Notes: generated from the letters alone by a model not told the origin. Shown: positions 8,602-18,205, counted from the first letter of the stretch. The stretch: DNA of 27,144 nucleotides from Tritrichomonas foetus (GCA_001839685.1 MLAK01001069.1:3736-30879), one strand, 5' to 3'. Numbers and translations: made by a program.

Positions 8602-9783
8602 ATGTTTCTCTTTCTTTTATCTTTTGCATTTTCGATCGAAAGACCACGTATGCCAAGAAACCACAAAGTACTTATTCCAAAAGGCGCAGACAAGAGAATA
8701 AGTTGTCAAGTTTGCAAACAAGTTATTGCATATGTTGAAGAACTTATCAATGACCAAAAAGTTGAAGACGAAATTACAAAACAAGTCAAACTAATTTGCC
8801 AATCCTTCCCCACTCCATACTCTTCGCTTTGTACATCAGTTGCTGAGATGTTTATTTCATCGATTATCGAATTTATCAAAGCTGGTCTCGAATCTTCCGT
8901 AATTTGCACTCAAATTGGCCTTTGTGAAAATGTGGCCAAGAAGCCTCTTCGTTTGATGAAGCCAAATCACCCATCAAATGGATTGGCATGTGATATGTGC
9001 GTCAAAGTTGTCGACCTCATAGGACAATTCGTCAATGATGACTTGTCTGATGAAGAAATTAGCCAAAGATGCCAGAAAACCTGCGATAGTTTCAATGCTC
9101 CGTATGATTCCATATGCGACTTTTTCGTTGAGCAATTCCATCGTTTTATCATCCACCAATTACGTAACGGCAAAAAGACGAAAGAAGTTTGCATCTCTAC
9201 ATCCCTTTGCATCAATTCTGTGAAACCAACCATCAATAGGCCAAAAATTTCACCAAGAAAACCAGTTACTCAAAGGAAGTTCACTCAACACAAATTAGTC
9301 CTCCCAAGCAACTACAACAACGACTACGGATGTGACATGTGCAAGACTGTTGTAGACTACATTATAAAGCTTCTCCAAGATGAAACCGTCGAACAAAAAA
9401 TTATCGATTATGTCAGCGAACTTTGCCAATCATTCCCAGAACCATACGGAGCCCTTTGTGACTCCCTTTCATATTACTACATCCCACTCATTATCGAAAT
9501 GATCAAAAGCCAAAAAGATTCAACAGCCATCTGCGTTAAAATTGGCCTTTGTGTTGAATCAAAATGTGAAACATGTCGAAATTGGATTAGATGGTCACGA
9601 AAACAAATGAAAACAGTATCCGTTCCACATCTCTGGGAAATGATTTCGAACGAATGTCCAAAAGTTTCACATTTAAAGAATTTCTGTCAAATGATCAACG
9701 AAAAGAACATTGCAACATTCGCAAACCTCGTGTCATCAACCATTCCACCAGAAGAAGCTTGCCATTGGGCCAACTTCTGCTAA
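8602..9783 (+). CDS. Secreted protein with four saposin B-type domains
   Basis: 393 residues. The short hydrophobic N terminus MFLFLLSFAF resembles a minimal signal peptide. Four SapB units follow, each with the six-cysteine pattern: C35/38/66/77/102/108, C130/133/161/172/197/203, C244/247/275/286/311/317 and C322/325/352/362/387/393. Domains 1-3 end in a conserved (I/S)xLC and share C-x-S-F-x-x-P-Y around cysteines 3-4; domain 4 is divergent and directly abuts domain 3. Domain 2 has an extra, unpaired-looking C157. The linkers are Lys/Pro-rich and could be processed proteolytically. SapB proteins bind or perturb lipids; in protists they include lysosomal lipid carriers and amoebapore-like membrane-active proteins. 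Which of these applies cannot be told from sequence. Codons are richer in C-ending triplets than in neighbouring genes. The stop codon is followed directly by ATAAA (TAAATAAA), a likely polyadenylation signal. Confidence 0.85.
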   Translation: MFLFLLSFAFSIERPRMPRNHKVLIPKGADKRISCQVCKQVIAYVEELINDQKVEDEITKQVKLICQSFPTPYSSLCTSVAEMFISSIIEFIKAGLESSVICTQIGLCENVAKKPLRLMKPNHPSNGLACDMCVKVVDLIGQFVNDDLSDEEISQRCQKTCDSFNAPYDSICDFFVEQFHRFIIHQLRNGKKTKEVCISTSLCINSVKPTINRPKISPRKPVTQRKFTQHKLVLPSNYNNDYGCDMCKTVVDYIIKLLQDETVEQKIIDYVSELCQSFPEPYGALCDSLSYYYIPLIIEMIKSQKDSTAICVKIGLCVESKCETCRNWIRWSRKQMKTVSVPHLWEMISNECPKVSHLKNFCQMINEKNIATFANLVSSTIPPEEACHWANFC

Positions 9784-10445
9784 ATAAAAAATGTTCCTGT
9801 TCTTCAACTTCGTTTATAACATAAATGAAGTAAGTAAATTAATATCTTATTCCTGCTTTCCTAATCTCTTTTTTCTATATTTTTTTAATCATTTTTTATT
9901 GGTGGATTCTTTGTTTTGTTTGTGTTTGGAATTCTTTAATGTTTTGTCATGATTTGCGAATTCGATAAAATGATGAATATCACCAGGAAAAATAGGAATT
10001 GGTGTCAAGAGATTAATTATTTTGTCAATACAGACTAGGATTGATCACAATAAAATTAGATTTACTGACGAAAGAAATAGAATACTTATGTAAAACAAAT
10101 TTTTCTTAGAGTTGTATCTATTAATAAACCAAATTGATCAAATTTCATAAACAAATGATTCACTTTTTTTAAAAAAAGGAGAATATGAAATATTATGATA
10201 AAAACATTTCCGGAAATTTTTAAATTCTTGATATTACGTAATCAAACTAATCTTGTTTTTATAAAATTTGTCCCACAAAGACTGTCTGGTTGGTATATAT
10301 CATCTTTATCAGTTTCAAAATCTTTTAGATTGTTTTCAAATGGATCCACCAATAAAAGGAGTTTTATCTTCTTCAAAGGTAGAATAAAACTATGATAATA
10401 AAAAATCGGTGAAAAAATTTGCTTTTATTTTGTTTTTATTTATCA
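9784..10445. other. Spacer between convergent saposin-like and Rab genes
   Basis: 660 bp of 3'-to-3' intergenic DNA. A 66-codon frame at 10195-10395 (+) starts with ATG but shows no family signal. A perfect CTTTTTTTAAAAAAAG palindrome is at 10163-10178. Confidence 0.5.
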
Positions 10446-11087
10446 TTAGCATAGGCAATTCTTGATAAATGGAACATCATTTGTTACATCTGCTATTGTT
10501 GCTTCTCTTTTATCTTTAATCGATTCAGATGCAGCTTGAGCTCTTTTATTTACAAGTTTCCCTGATTTCACAAGATCAAATAATCCGTGAGCAATTCTTT
10601 GGAATGTTTCTTTGATATTATGACCTGTGAGAGCAGATGTTTCAACATATACAATCAAGTTATCTGAAGCAAATTTCTCTGCAATATCTGATTGAATCTG
10701 TCTTTTATCAGTTAAATCTATTTTGTTTCCAACCAATAAAATCATGGCATTTGGATCAGCCAATTGTCGAAATTGTTGAATCCAAAATGAAAGTTCATCA
10801 AATGATTGTTGATCAGTTGTATCAAATACTAGAGCACATCCTACAGCATTCCTAAAATATGTTTTTGCAACTGCTTTATATTTCTCTTGTCCAGCAGTAT
10901 CCCATAGTTCAAGATGTACTATATAATCATTGATACTAAACTGATAAGGTCTGTATGAAACACCAACGGTCGGTTTTGTGTTTTCATTAAATTTCCCACT
11001 GATTAACTGATCCACCATTGCAGTTTTACCACATCCAGATGAACCTATCACACATATCTTAAATCTGAAATCTGGTTCAGTTGCCAT
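10446..11087 (-). CDS. Rab-family small GTPase
   Basis: 213 residues, the usual Rab length. All nucleotide-binding motifs are intact: P-loop GSSGCGKT (15-22), switch I Thr40 (TKPTVGV), WDTAGQE (62-68) with catalytic Gln67, NKID (121-124) and ETSAL (149-153). The C terminus is CLC, a C-x-C double geranylgeranylation site, so the protein should cycle between cytosol and an endomembrane and direct vesicle traffic. The effector-region sequence YRPYQF is unusual, and I cannot assign a Rab subfamily. The ATG at 11085-11087 is the only sensible start, 14 residues before the P-loop. There is no clear Inr; TCAAAT lies about 25-30 bases upstream. Confidence 0.93.
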   Translation of the reverse strand: MATEPDFRFKICVIGSSGCGKTAMVDQLISGKFNENTKPTVGVSYRPYQFSINDYIVHLELWDTAGQEKYKAVAKTYFRNAVGCALVFDTTDQQSFDELSFWIQQFRQLADPNAMILLVGNKIDLTDKRQIQSDIAEKFASDNLIVYVETSALTGHNIKETFQRIAHGLFDLVKSGKLVNKRAQAASESIKDKREATIADVTNDVPFIKNCLC

Positions 11088-11505
11088 TGTTTAAAAATAA
11101 GGAAATTTTATTTGAAAAGTGTATCAGAAACGACAAAATCTTGATGACATTCAATTTTGATGCTTTAATTTGTCATATCACTTTTCACATTCACATGATC
11201 AGAAAGTTAACATGAGGGACTCATGTATGAATCAACCGTTAATTAGTAAGTCACAAACATTACTAATGATCTTATCGAATATTTTCTTCACATCAATATC
11301 ATGAATTTTTTTATCGTCATAAAAACTTGATATCGTCATGTATCGGATGATTATTTTTCAAGAATTTGAGTTTACCGGAAGGGACAAATAAATAGTGAAT
11401 TAATGATCATTACAGCCATTTAAATTCATAAAAAGTATTTTCAGAAAACATTCTGAATTTACATTGAAATATTGAGAGAATCACGTTAATAATATTCAAA
11501 AATAA
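11088..11505. other. Divergent intergenic region (Rab / first GOST-like gene)
   Basis: 418 bp containing both upstream regions. It holds a short perfect inverted repeat, CATGAG-GGA-CTCATG (11211-11225), and an isolated M3-type string AACCGTTA near 11236, too far from either start for certainty. TCAAAA at 11496-11501 lies just before the ATG at 11506. Confidence 0.45.
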
Positions 11506-12969
11506 ATGGAACATGAACAAGGAAAAATTGTTCCTGATCACGAAAATAAAAGCACCCAAAACAATATAAATGATAGTATGGATGATATAAACTTAGAGCC
11601 TGGTTTAAAGCCACAAACTATGATGCAAATAGATTCACATAATTTGACTGATAATCTTGTATGTGCAATTCTTGTCATAGTCACCACTTTGGTGACATTA
11701 ATTGCATCTTTAACTGGTCCGCAACAATATCGGACCAAATCACAAATTTTCCCAATTCATAATTTAGATGAATCCAATCCAACACAAATTTTGGAAATTG
11801 AATCATCAATTAATGAAATAACCCCTTTTAACCGTTTTCTATCACTTGAAATAGATTGCAGGAGGGAAGATACATCTATTGAGCTTATTTCAAAATTAAA
11901 TATTAGTTTAAACATTTCAGTTTTAACTGAAAAATTAGGAAATAATGTAAAATCAATAGTTTATCAAAATTTATTAAGTGAATATCCAGTTATTTATCAA
12001 AAAGACTCAATTGAGTCACAAAAAGTTTCTTTATATTTCGATAAAATGCTACAAAATAAAGATTATCATTCAGATTTAGTGTTAAGCGGAAAGGATTTAA
12101 TATCAACTACCAAATATGTTGAATTGTATTGGAAATTTGGTGATAAGATGGTTACATGGGCTGTAATAATCGTTAAATCGTTATATTTAACAATAATTCT
12201 CATTTTATTTTTTTTATATACAAAGACAGCTATTCAGAAAAAGTTTTTTATGCTCACAATAGAACAGAAATTTACATTTGTATTAATATTTTTATGCTTG
12301 CTAACAGATAATCCAACGACTGATATTAATTTCCCTGGTACAAATTTAATCTTTCTGATTTTTACTTCAATTTTTGATACAATTTTTAAAATGTTTGTTT
12401 CTTATTATTTAATTAAGCTTTATCAAAGCGTAAAATGCCAATCTGTTCCAATTGATTATCCAATTGAAATTGTTATTACAATTGTTTTTTATATTCTTAT
12501 ACTTGTAGATATCAGTATCTCTTTAATTAGTAGTATTGATACATTTAAAACACAGCTTTTATTGAAATCGTCTGAAATTAAATGCGTTTCAAATGCTTGT
12601 GAACTTTCGATTAGTTTCTTAGTCTTGTTAGTTATGTTGAAAACATCATTAACATTGGATGAGACTGAATTTTTCCGGTTTGCTGCATATTCAATTCATG
12701 CATTCTTGATGTTTTTTATTACAATTCCGGTAAAAATAATTCAAAGTAAAACTGAATTGAGTTACATTCCAATGTTGATGGAACATACTGGTTATAATTT
12801 GTTTGTGATAACAATGGCATATTTTCACTGGCCTTATCAAATTCTCAAAGATACTTCTTACCAAGATTCAACAATCCAAGAAAAGAAACTCAATATTGAA
12901 GTAGATGGAGCCACAAGCGAATCTGATCAAGAAATGCCTAAATTTTCGGATGATTTTAATTCTGATTAA
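11506..12969 (+). CDS. Multi-pass membrane protein, Wntless/TMEM181 (GOST)-like, first of a tandem pair
   Basis: 487 residues. An acidic cytosolic tail precedes a first membrane segment (~51-70), then a luminal domain of about 145 residues with potential N-glycosylation sites (NISLNIS, 132-138), then a block of about seven membrane segments (~215-445) and an acidic C-terminal tail. At the start of a membrane segment the sequence is TIEQKFTFVLIFLCLLTDNP (251-270), and the last segment ends YFHWP (439-443). An EQ(K/R) motif followed by a hydrophobic run and NP/DP is characteristic of the Wntless/TMEM181 7-TM core, as is N-terminal TM plus luminal domain plus seven TM. Such proteins act as cargo carriers in the Golgi and endosomes; trichomonads have no Wnt, so the cargo is unknown. 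The next gene is a divergent paralogue. The assignment rests on layout and two short motifs. Confidence 0.55.
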   Translation: MEHEQGKIVPDHENKSTQNNINDSMDDINLEPGLKPQTMMQIDSHNLTDNLVCAILVIVTTLVTLIASLTGPQQYRTKSQIFPIHNLDESNPTQILEIESSINEITPFNRFLSLEIDCRREDTSIELISKLNISLNISVLTEKLGNNVKSIVYQNLLSEYPVIYQKDSIESQKVSLYFDKMLQNKDYHSDLVLSGKDLISTTKYVELYWKFGDKMVTWAVIIVKSLYLTIILILFFLYTKTAIQKKFFMLTIEQKFTFVLIFLCLLTDNPTTDINFPGTNLIFLIFTSIFDTIFKMFVSYYLIKLYQSVKCQSVPIDYPIEIVITIVFYILILVDISISLISSIDTFKTQLLLKSSEIKCVSNACELSISFLVLLVMLKTSLTLDETEFFRFAAYSIHAFLMFFITIPVKIIQSKTELSYIPMLMEHTGYNLFVITMAYFHWPYQILKDTSYQDSTIQEKKLNIEVDGATSESDQEMPKFSDDFNSD

Positions 12970-13224
12970 GTTTTTAATTCATTATGTAATTTCCGATATA
13001 AATTGAGGAAAAAATGTTTTTTAAGTAAAATAGAATTTGTTTGTATATAAAATTTTACTTTTATTTTGTATTTATTCAAATTGAGCATTTTCATGTTTTT
13101 TCTGACCAAAAAACTCATCATTTCATATACTTGACTGTGTTTGAATTCACAACAGAAATAAAATATAAATTCTATCGTTTTAAGTATTTTTCATAATCAC
13201 AGTGATTTTGATTTACAGGTTATA

Positions 13225-13232
13225 AACCGTTT
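13225..13232 (+). promoter_or_regulatory. M3-like core promoter motif upstream of second GOST-like gene
   Basis: AACCGTTT fits the T. vaginalis M3 consensus and lies 17 bases upstream of the ATG at 13249. No TCA(C/T)(A/T) initiator is seen between it and the ATG. Confidence 0.45.
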
Positions 13233-13248
13233 TTATCTGGTCGCTTAA

Positions 13249-14553
13249 ATGAATGATGAAATTTCCACGAGCAATCTCGATAATTTACATAGAATCGACA
13301 TAGGTCCAGGTACCGAATCTGGAATCGAAGACGTTGTTATAGCCGAAACTTATTCATTTTTCAGTTTTTTTCGACAAATTTATGGATTCTACGCTATCTT
13401 TGCAATTTTGATTTTTATCGCCTCGTTGATACCAGAGCCACTTTTAGAACAATCCCATGTACGTCCAATGTGGTCTTTGGCGCGTCCAGGAGGTAATTCG
13501 ATCATCGCCACGCAAATTCATGGATTGCTTCCTCTCAATCATAAAGTTCGACTTAGTATCAGATTTCTTGATGTTAATACTACAAAGCCTCCCCAAATTG
13601 GCGGCCCAATTCAAATTATTATGATTAAAAATCATAAAATTATTGCAGATGTAAAATCATCATATTTGCCTCAAATTGCAGATAAAATTGAATTAATTGA
13701 TTCAAAATCACCATATCACTGCGTTTTTGAATCAAATGTTGTAAATTATGACACGCTATATTTCAAAGCCATTGTTCATGGAAATTACAAGCCTGAACAA
13801 AGTGTCGAAGTGAAATGGAATGTTATTCGCATATTTTTTGCTTCTTTCGAGGGAACTTTTTCTTTTACTTTTGGAATTATCATATTTTTAGTAATTTTGT
13901 TCCGTTTTGTTCAACAACCCGAGCTTCATTTTTATTTCTGGTTTACTGAACAAAAAGCTACTTTTTGGCTTTCTATCACTGTTTTGTCATTTGATTTTCT
14001 TGCTGTCATTCCTTCGTTTTTCTTTCCTTCTTTATATTCGTTAGCGATTGGTGAAATTGTAAGATCAATTCTTCGATCGTATTTAATTTTTTATTCGTTA
14101 ATCATTTATAATTTAATGTTAAGAGAACAAAAAAGATTGAGAACATTTCGTTCATTTTTACCACTTATCTTCACTGTGACTTATTTTGCAACTCTGACAG
14201 TATATCTCGTTTCAAATGTTCAAGAAGAAGTTGAGTTTCTTTGGCCAATTGAAACAAGAAATGTTCATTCACCAACATTATATTTCTTACTTGGATTGTC
14301 AATTATTTTTGTAATATGGATTATTGGATTGATTGTAACAACAATTTATGTACTTGAATATGCAGAAAGAACAAAAGCCTTCATATTTTCTATGGTTTCG
14401 ATTCCATTTTTGGCAATTTTCCTCCTTTGTGAAATTTTCATTCATGACTTGAAATGGATTAATGAATCTGCAGTCACATATTCCATATCAAATGGTGCAA
14501 TAAATACACTTTGCCTCCTTGTTGAGTTTCTGCACTGGCCAATCAGTGATTAA
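13249..14553 (+). CDS. Multi-pass membrane protein, Wntless/TMEM181 (GOST)-like, second of a tandem pair
   Basis: 434 residues, laid out like the preceding gene: cytosolic N terminus, TM1 (~46-62), a luminal domain (~65-195) with beta-rich character (HGLLPLNHKVRLSIRFLD, FKAIVHGNY), then about seven TM segments. The shared landmarks are TEQKATFWLSITVLSFDF (233-250) at the equivalent of the EQK site, and LHWP (428-431) at the end of the last segment. Unlike its neighbour it lacks the acidic C-terminal tail and stops four residues after the HWP. The 279-bp gap and same orientation suggest an old tandem duplication; the two proteins are otherwise very divergent. Same family inference and same caveats as for the first copy; an alternative is a trichomonad-specific membrane family. 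Confidence 0.55.
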   Translation: MNDEISTSNLDNLHRIDIGPGTESGIEDVVIAETYSFFSFFRQIYGFYAIFAILIFIASLIPEPLLEQSHVRPMWSLARPGGNSIIATQIHGLLPLNHKVRLSIRFLDVNTTKPPQIGGPIQIIMIKNHKIIADVKSSYLPQIADKIELIDSKSPYHCVFESNVVNYDTLYFKAIVHGNYKPEQSVEVKWNVIRIFFASFEGTFSFTFGIIIFLVILFRFVQQPELHFYFWFTEQKATFWLSITVLSFDFLAVIPSFFFPSLYSLAIGEIVRSILRSYLIFYSLIIYNLMLREQKRLRTFRSFLPLIFTVTYFATLTVYLVSNVQEEVEFLWPIETRNVHSPTLYFLLGLSIIFVIWIIGLIVTTIYVLEYAERTKAFIFSMVSIPFLAIFLLCEIFIHDLKWINESAVTYSISNGAINTLCLLVEFLHWPISD

Positions 14554-14866
14554 TCAATTTAACTTGATATCTTTTGTTTGTAAAAAAATTTTTTTCCATT
14601 TTCCACTTTTTAATTTCAATCTTTTTTCCTGAATATTTTCTATCAATCTTTGATTAATCAATTTTACTATATAGCACATTAGTCAAAGTTATATTCATTC
14701 TGGGAAATATCATCAAATATCGAAATCATTTTTAAACATCATGTAAAGTACTGCTATGACTTTCTAGAATAAATATAATGAAAAGAAGGAAAAAGAAAGG
14801 AAAATATATATGAATTTTATTTTGAATGATAGACAATTTCTTATTATTTCATATGGTGGTGGATTG
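14554..14866. other. Convergent 3' spacer, nothing recognised
   Basis: 313 bp of AT-rich sequence between two convergent stop codons. No gene, strong hairpin or repeat unit was recognised. Confidence 0.5.
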
Positions 14867-16927
14867 TCATGATACTTTTTGATCTTTAGTCTTAAAAATC
14901 AAAGAATTAATCACAGTGCTCGACTCCAAACCAAGAATTGTTTTAATTGCCAGTAAATCATGCGCATCAAGATTAAAAACAGCAGATCCATATTTCGAAA
15001 ACCTAATTTTTTTCATTCTTCCAGGTTGACTCAGAAAATGGGCAGGGATTTCCATATTTTTGGTTGGTTTTGATTGTCGATTTTTTGGCATTTGTGAATG
15101 AATTGAAGCTGGAATTGCTTCTTCATTATACACAAAAACATTTGGATCAATTATTACACTTCGAAGTTCAGGTGCCTTCAACAATGGATAATTTGCTTTA
15201 ATTTCAGCCTTTTTTTCAGGAGTGTTGGCATTTTGCAGCATTTTTCTGGTTAATGGTTGGACTTTTTCATTATAATTAAACCTATAATTCTTCGCTCTTC
15301 TTTTTGGTGCAACTTCATTATGTGTAGTGCTGTTTATAAAGAGTGGAATCGGATTAAAAATTGGTAAGTCTAGATTTCCTAAATCTGTATCTTCAAATTC
15401 GTCAATTTCTTGTCTAAATTCGAATTTTGTTAGTTTAATCAAATTTGGCTGTGAATCTGTATTTAAATCATCACCAAGGCTTGGGGGTGGTCCCATTGCA
15501 CTTAGCGGATCTTTTATTGAAGGTGGTGGTGGTAAACTAGAATCTAATGAATGTGAAACTAAATTTATGCTGTTTTGGGTATCTGGAATCTCCAAAGCTG
15601 GAGGAGGAGGAAGGCCACTACTTAAATTCATAGTGCCCATTGGGTTTAATCCCATATTCGAAAAATTATTCAGATTTTGGAAATTATTGATCGCATTCAT
15701 GGATATATTATTTAGATTGCCTAAATTAGCGAATTTATTGCCACTATTAGGGCCATTACTACTATAGCCGTTACTATTGTAAGGATTACTGTTATATCCA
15801 TTACTGTTATATGGACTAGTCATCATAAAATTACTCATCATATTCATCATATTGTTATTATTCATCATGTTGTTATTATTCATCACGTAACCATTGTTCA
15901 CCATATTCACATTATTAGAGTAGTTAGGGTAATTCTGATGTAAATTATTATATTTGTCCTTAATGCTATTGTGACTGTTATGACTTCCATGACTATGATA
16001 ATTATTCTGACTTGGATTGAAATTACTAAAACTGCCTTGGCTATTGATAAAATTCATGTTGGAGTAATTATTATTATTATTATTGGGCATTTCATATCCA
16101 CCACTTGTGATTCGATCTGAAGAGTTTGAAGGATTGTTTATTGGTAAATCTGGAGCAGGTGGCAATTTATTTTGACTGAATATAGGTTTTGATTGAGATA
16201 GTTGTTCATTTCCTTTTAAATTAAATGTCAATTTACTTGTTCCTTCTTTTGTTCGTCTTTGAACAGTGACCGAGCAATTGCTATCTGTTTCAGTTTTATA
16301 TGGCTGCGAGTGAGGCAAAGTAACAGGAATATTTCTTCTATAAGTCATAGAACTTGGTCCAGGATCATAATTCTGTGGCTGGATTGGAGTATTGGAATTA
16401 TTCGGAGTTTGCTGATAATTTAAATTAATGTAATTATTATTAATATTATTGTTTTGATTATTGAAATTATTATTATTGTTTTGATTATTGGAATTATTAT
16501 TGTTTTGATTGATCTTCATGTTATTCGATTTATTATTAATTCCATCAGTCGGTCTCTTTCGTTTCACGTATGGCTGTGAAAGCGGCTCACTCCCTCTGCG
16601 AAAGTTGGGACGATACCTGGCCGAGTCAGTTTCATTATCGAAATGAAAAGGCGCATTTTTCATATTATTCTTGAACAGATTGACTGTTATCGGATTACAA
16701 TGTAAGATCTGCGTGAGAAGTGAACAGTAAGAATTTTCATCACCGCCACTGATGACAGAAACGTTGCTTTTCATTTCGATTTTTATATTTTGATAATTTG
16801 TTTCGATTTCAGCCTGCTGAATTTTCAAATCCTTCGTGAATTTGGAATCGTTAACGACGAGTGCCTGTTGATAATCAAAATAATACATCAATGAGCGAAG
16901 ACATGATTCGGAATTTCTCGGCTGCAT
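14867..16927 (-). CDS. Asn-rich protein of unknown function
   Basis: 686 residues from the ATG at 16925-16927; an upstream in-frame GTG adds five residues but is not a plausible start. Residues ~1-95 look folded (Leu/Ile-patterned, NSESCLRSLMYYFDY...). A basic patch RRGSEPLSQPYVKRKRP follows, which could be a nuclear signal, then long Asn-rich tracts (~125-180 and ~300-430), including NNxMMNNN and repeated YNSNGYNSNPYNSNGY. There are proline runs (LPPPPALEIPD, LPPPPSIKDP) and a more conserved-looking basic C terminus (KNRQSKPTKNMEIPAHFLS... to the end). I do not recognise a named domain. Asn-rich, proline-rich, basic composition suggests a nuclear or RNA-associated scaffold, but that is only composition. 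The Asn tracts correspond to ATT repeats on the + strand. Confidence 0.7.
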   Translation of the reverse strand: MQPRNSESCLRSLMYYFDYQQALVVNDSKFTKDLKIQQAEIETNYQNIKIEMKSNVSVISGGDENSYCSLLTQILHCNPITVNLFKNNMKNAPFHFDNETDSARYRPNFRRGSEPLSQPYVKRKRPTDGINNKSNNMKINQNNNNSNNQNNNNNFNNQNNNINNNYINLNYQQTPNNSNTPIQPQNYDPGPSSMTYRRNIPVTLPHSQPYKTETDSNCSVTVQRRTKEGTSKLTFNLKGNEQLSQSKPIFSQNKLPPAPDLPINNPSNSSDRITSGGYEMPNNNNNNYSNMNFINSQGSFSNFNPSQNNYHSHGSHNSHNSIKDKYNNLHQNYPNYSNNVNMVNNGYVMNNNNMMNNNNMMNMMSNFMMTSPYNSNGYNSNPYNSNGYSSNGPNSGNKFANLGNLNNISMNAINNFQNLNNFSNMGLNPMGTMNLSSGLPPPPALEIPDTQNSINLVSHSLDSSLPPPPSIKDPLSAMGPPPSLGDDLNTDSQPNLIKLTKFEFRQEIDEFEDTDLGNLDLPIFNPIPLFINSTTHNEVAPKRRAKNYRFNYNEKVQPLTRKMLQNANTPEKKAEIKANYPLLKAPELRSVIIDPNVFVYNEEAIPASIHSQMPKNRQSKPTKNMEIPAHFLSQPGRMKKIRFSKYGSAVFNLDAHDLLAIKTILGLESSTVINSLIFKTKDQKVS
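16067..16084. repeat. Trinucleotide (ATT/AAT)n tract encoding poly-Asn
   Basis: Perfect ATT repeats on the + strand inside the Asn-rich gene, prone to length change. A second, imperfect minisatellite (units of 24-27 bp around TTGTTTTGATTATTG, about 16445-16515) encodes NNNFNNQNNN-type sequence. Confidence 0.7.
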
Positions 16928-18089
16928 TTTTGATAGGCTCACATTTTCACCATTTCAAATAGAAAATTCACTATTTTTCACCATTTTATGTAAATTTTAT
17001 GAACTTTTTGAATATATTTTACATTGTTTTCAATCAATTCAGAAGTTTGCCATTGAATTTATTTTTGAATGTTCACAATTTGATTGATGCATATCGGTAT
17101 TTTTTATTATTAAATCGATACTCATAAATGAGTGATGTAATTCGGTTTTTTCTTTGTATACATTATATCCTCGATGTAATTATTATATTTTTACATTGTA
17201 ACATATAAAAATATCACTCAATATCAGATTTTCATGATATAAATCAATCAAACGGAATGATTTGAATACATATTAAACTAATATTAAAATATTACCACAT
17301 TTTAATCTCATTAAGTCAAAAGAAATTTGAAAATATTCATATATTTTAAATTTATATTTCATTTAGACGAAATTAATTCTTTCATTTGGTCAATTATTAT
17401 AATATATTAATAAGATCGAAGATAACTCATGCAATACTATATGACAAAGAAATATGGAAAGAAATTCTCAACAATGTCGTGCAAATCATTTCTGAAGTAT
17501 AATAAATTCATTGATCACATATCAAATTAAGGTCCAAATAACTGATTGATTAAAATATAATGGCAAATATTATGATTAAATCACTAAGAGAATCAAAAGC
17601 CAATTAAAATTATGCAAATTATTTTATCACTTGACTTTAAAATTATTTGATCATTTGTTCAGTTTATTGAATGTATTCATATTTTAAAGTGTTATCCAAA
17701 AGATAAACATTATCGAATTCTTTCAATTAAATGTGATTATTTATATATATAATTTTATTAGTAATTCAAAACTAAAGAAACCATAATTAATAGTAGCATA
17801 ATTGTGTTCATTTCATACTAAATGCTAATTCATCGATGATATCCAAAAAATCACAATACAGTAACTGTATTACAGTTGGACTTTTCTAGATGATACATTA
17901 ATTAGAGTAAAGTATTCTAATTTTGACATTCATCTTCAGAAAAATCAATTGATTCTATTTCGTGATGTGCCCTTGATTTTTTCCAGAAGGATAAATTGAT
18001 TCTCAAAAAGTTCCAATGCTTATCGTTATGTTGACATTGAAATAAAGTTGGCATAGGATATCGGAAAAAAATTGAGAGATCGTTTCCAC
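16928..18089. other. 1.2-kb spacer, no supported gene
   Basis: Very AT-rich divergent region between the Asn-rich gene and the KIX/Gln-rich gene. A minus-strand frame near 17917-18170 could start at an ATG and would give ~84 residues ending SRAHHEIESIDFSEDECQN. It has no recognisable family and overlaps the repeats upstream of the next gene, so I leave it uncalled. Confidence 0.5.
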
Positions 18090-18155
18090 AAAAAGTAGAA
18101 AACAAATTTCGAAAAAGTAGAAAGTGAATATAGAAAAAGTAGGTCGTGGTTACAT
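18090..18155. repeat. Three 22-bp units each starting AAAAAGTAG
   Basis: AAAAAGTAG occurs at 18090, 18112 and 18134, exactly 22 bp apart; the first two units also share the following AAA. The array lies 50-116 bases upstream of the ATG at 18206. The same 9-mer occurs in the opposite orientation upstream of the + strand RPS15 gene (24524-24532). An upstream regulatory role is inferred. Confidence 0.55.
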
Positions 18156-18199
18156 TTTTTAAGTATTTCATATTTTTTTTTTTCAAAGAAGTTTATATT

Positions 18200-18204
18200 T
18201 CATA
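18200..18204 (+). promoter_or_regulatory. Inr initiator TCATA
   Basis: TCATA fits the trichomonad initiator TCA(C/T)(A/T). With transcription starting at the A, the leader would be only four bases, normal for trichomonads. Confidence 0.55.
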
Positions 18205-18205
18205 A

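Noticed and set aside
10195..10395. 66-codon frame between saposin-like and Rab genes
   Set aside because: No domain or homologue recognised on either strand; AT-rich spacer composition.
17917..18186. 89-codon minus-strand frame
   Set aside because: Nominal start is TTG; it covers the 22-bp repeats and the promoter side of the next gene. The C terminus looks slightly protein-like, but no homology is recognised.
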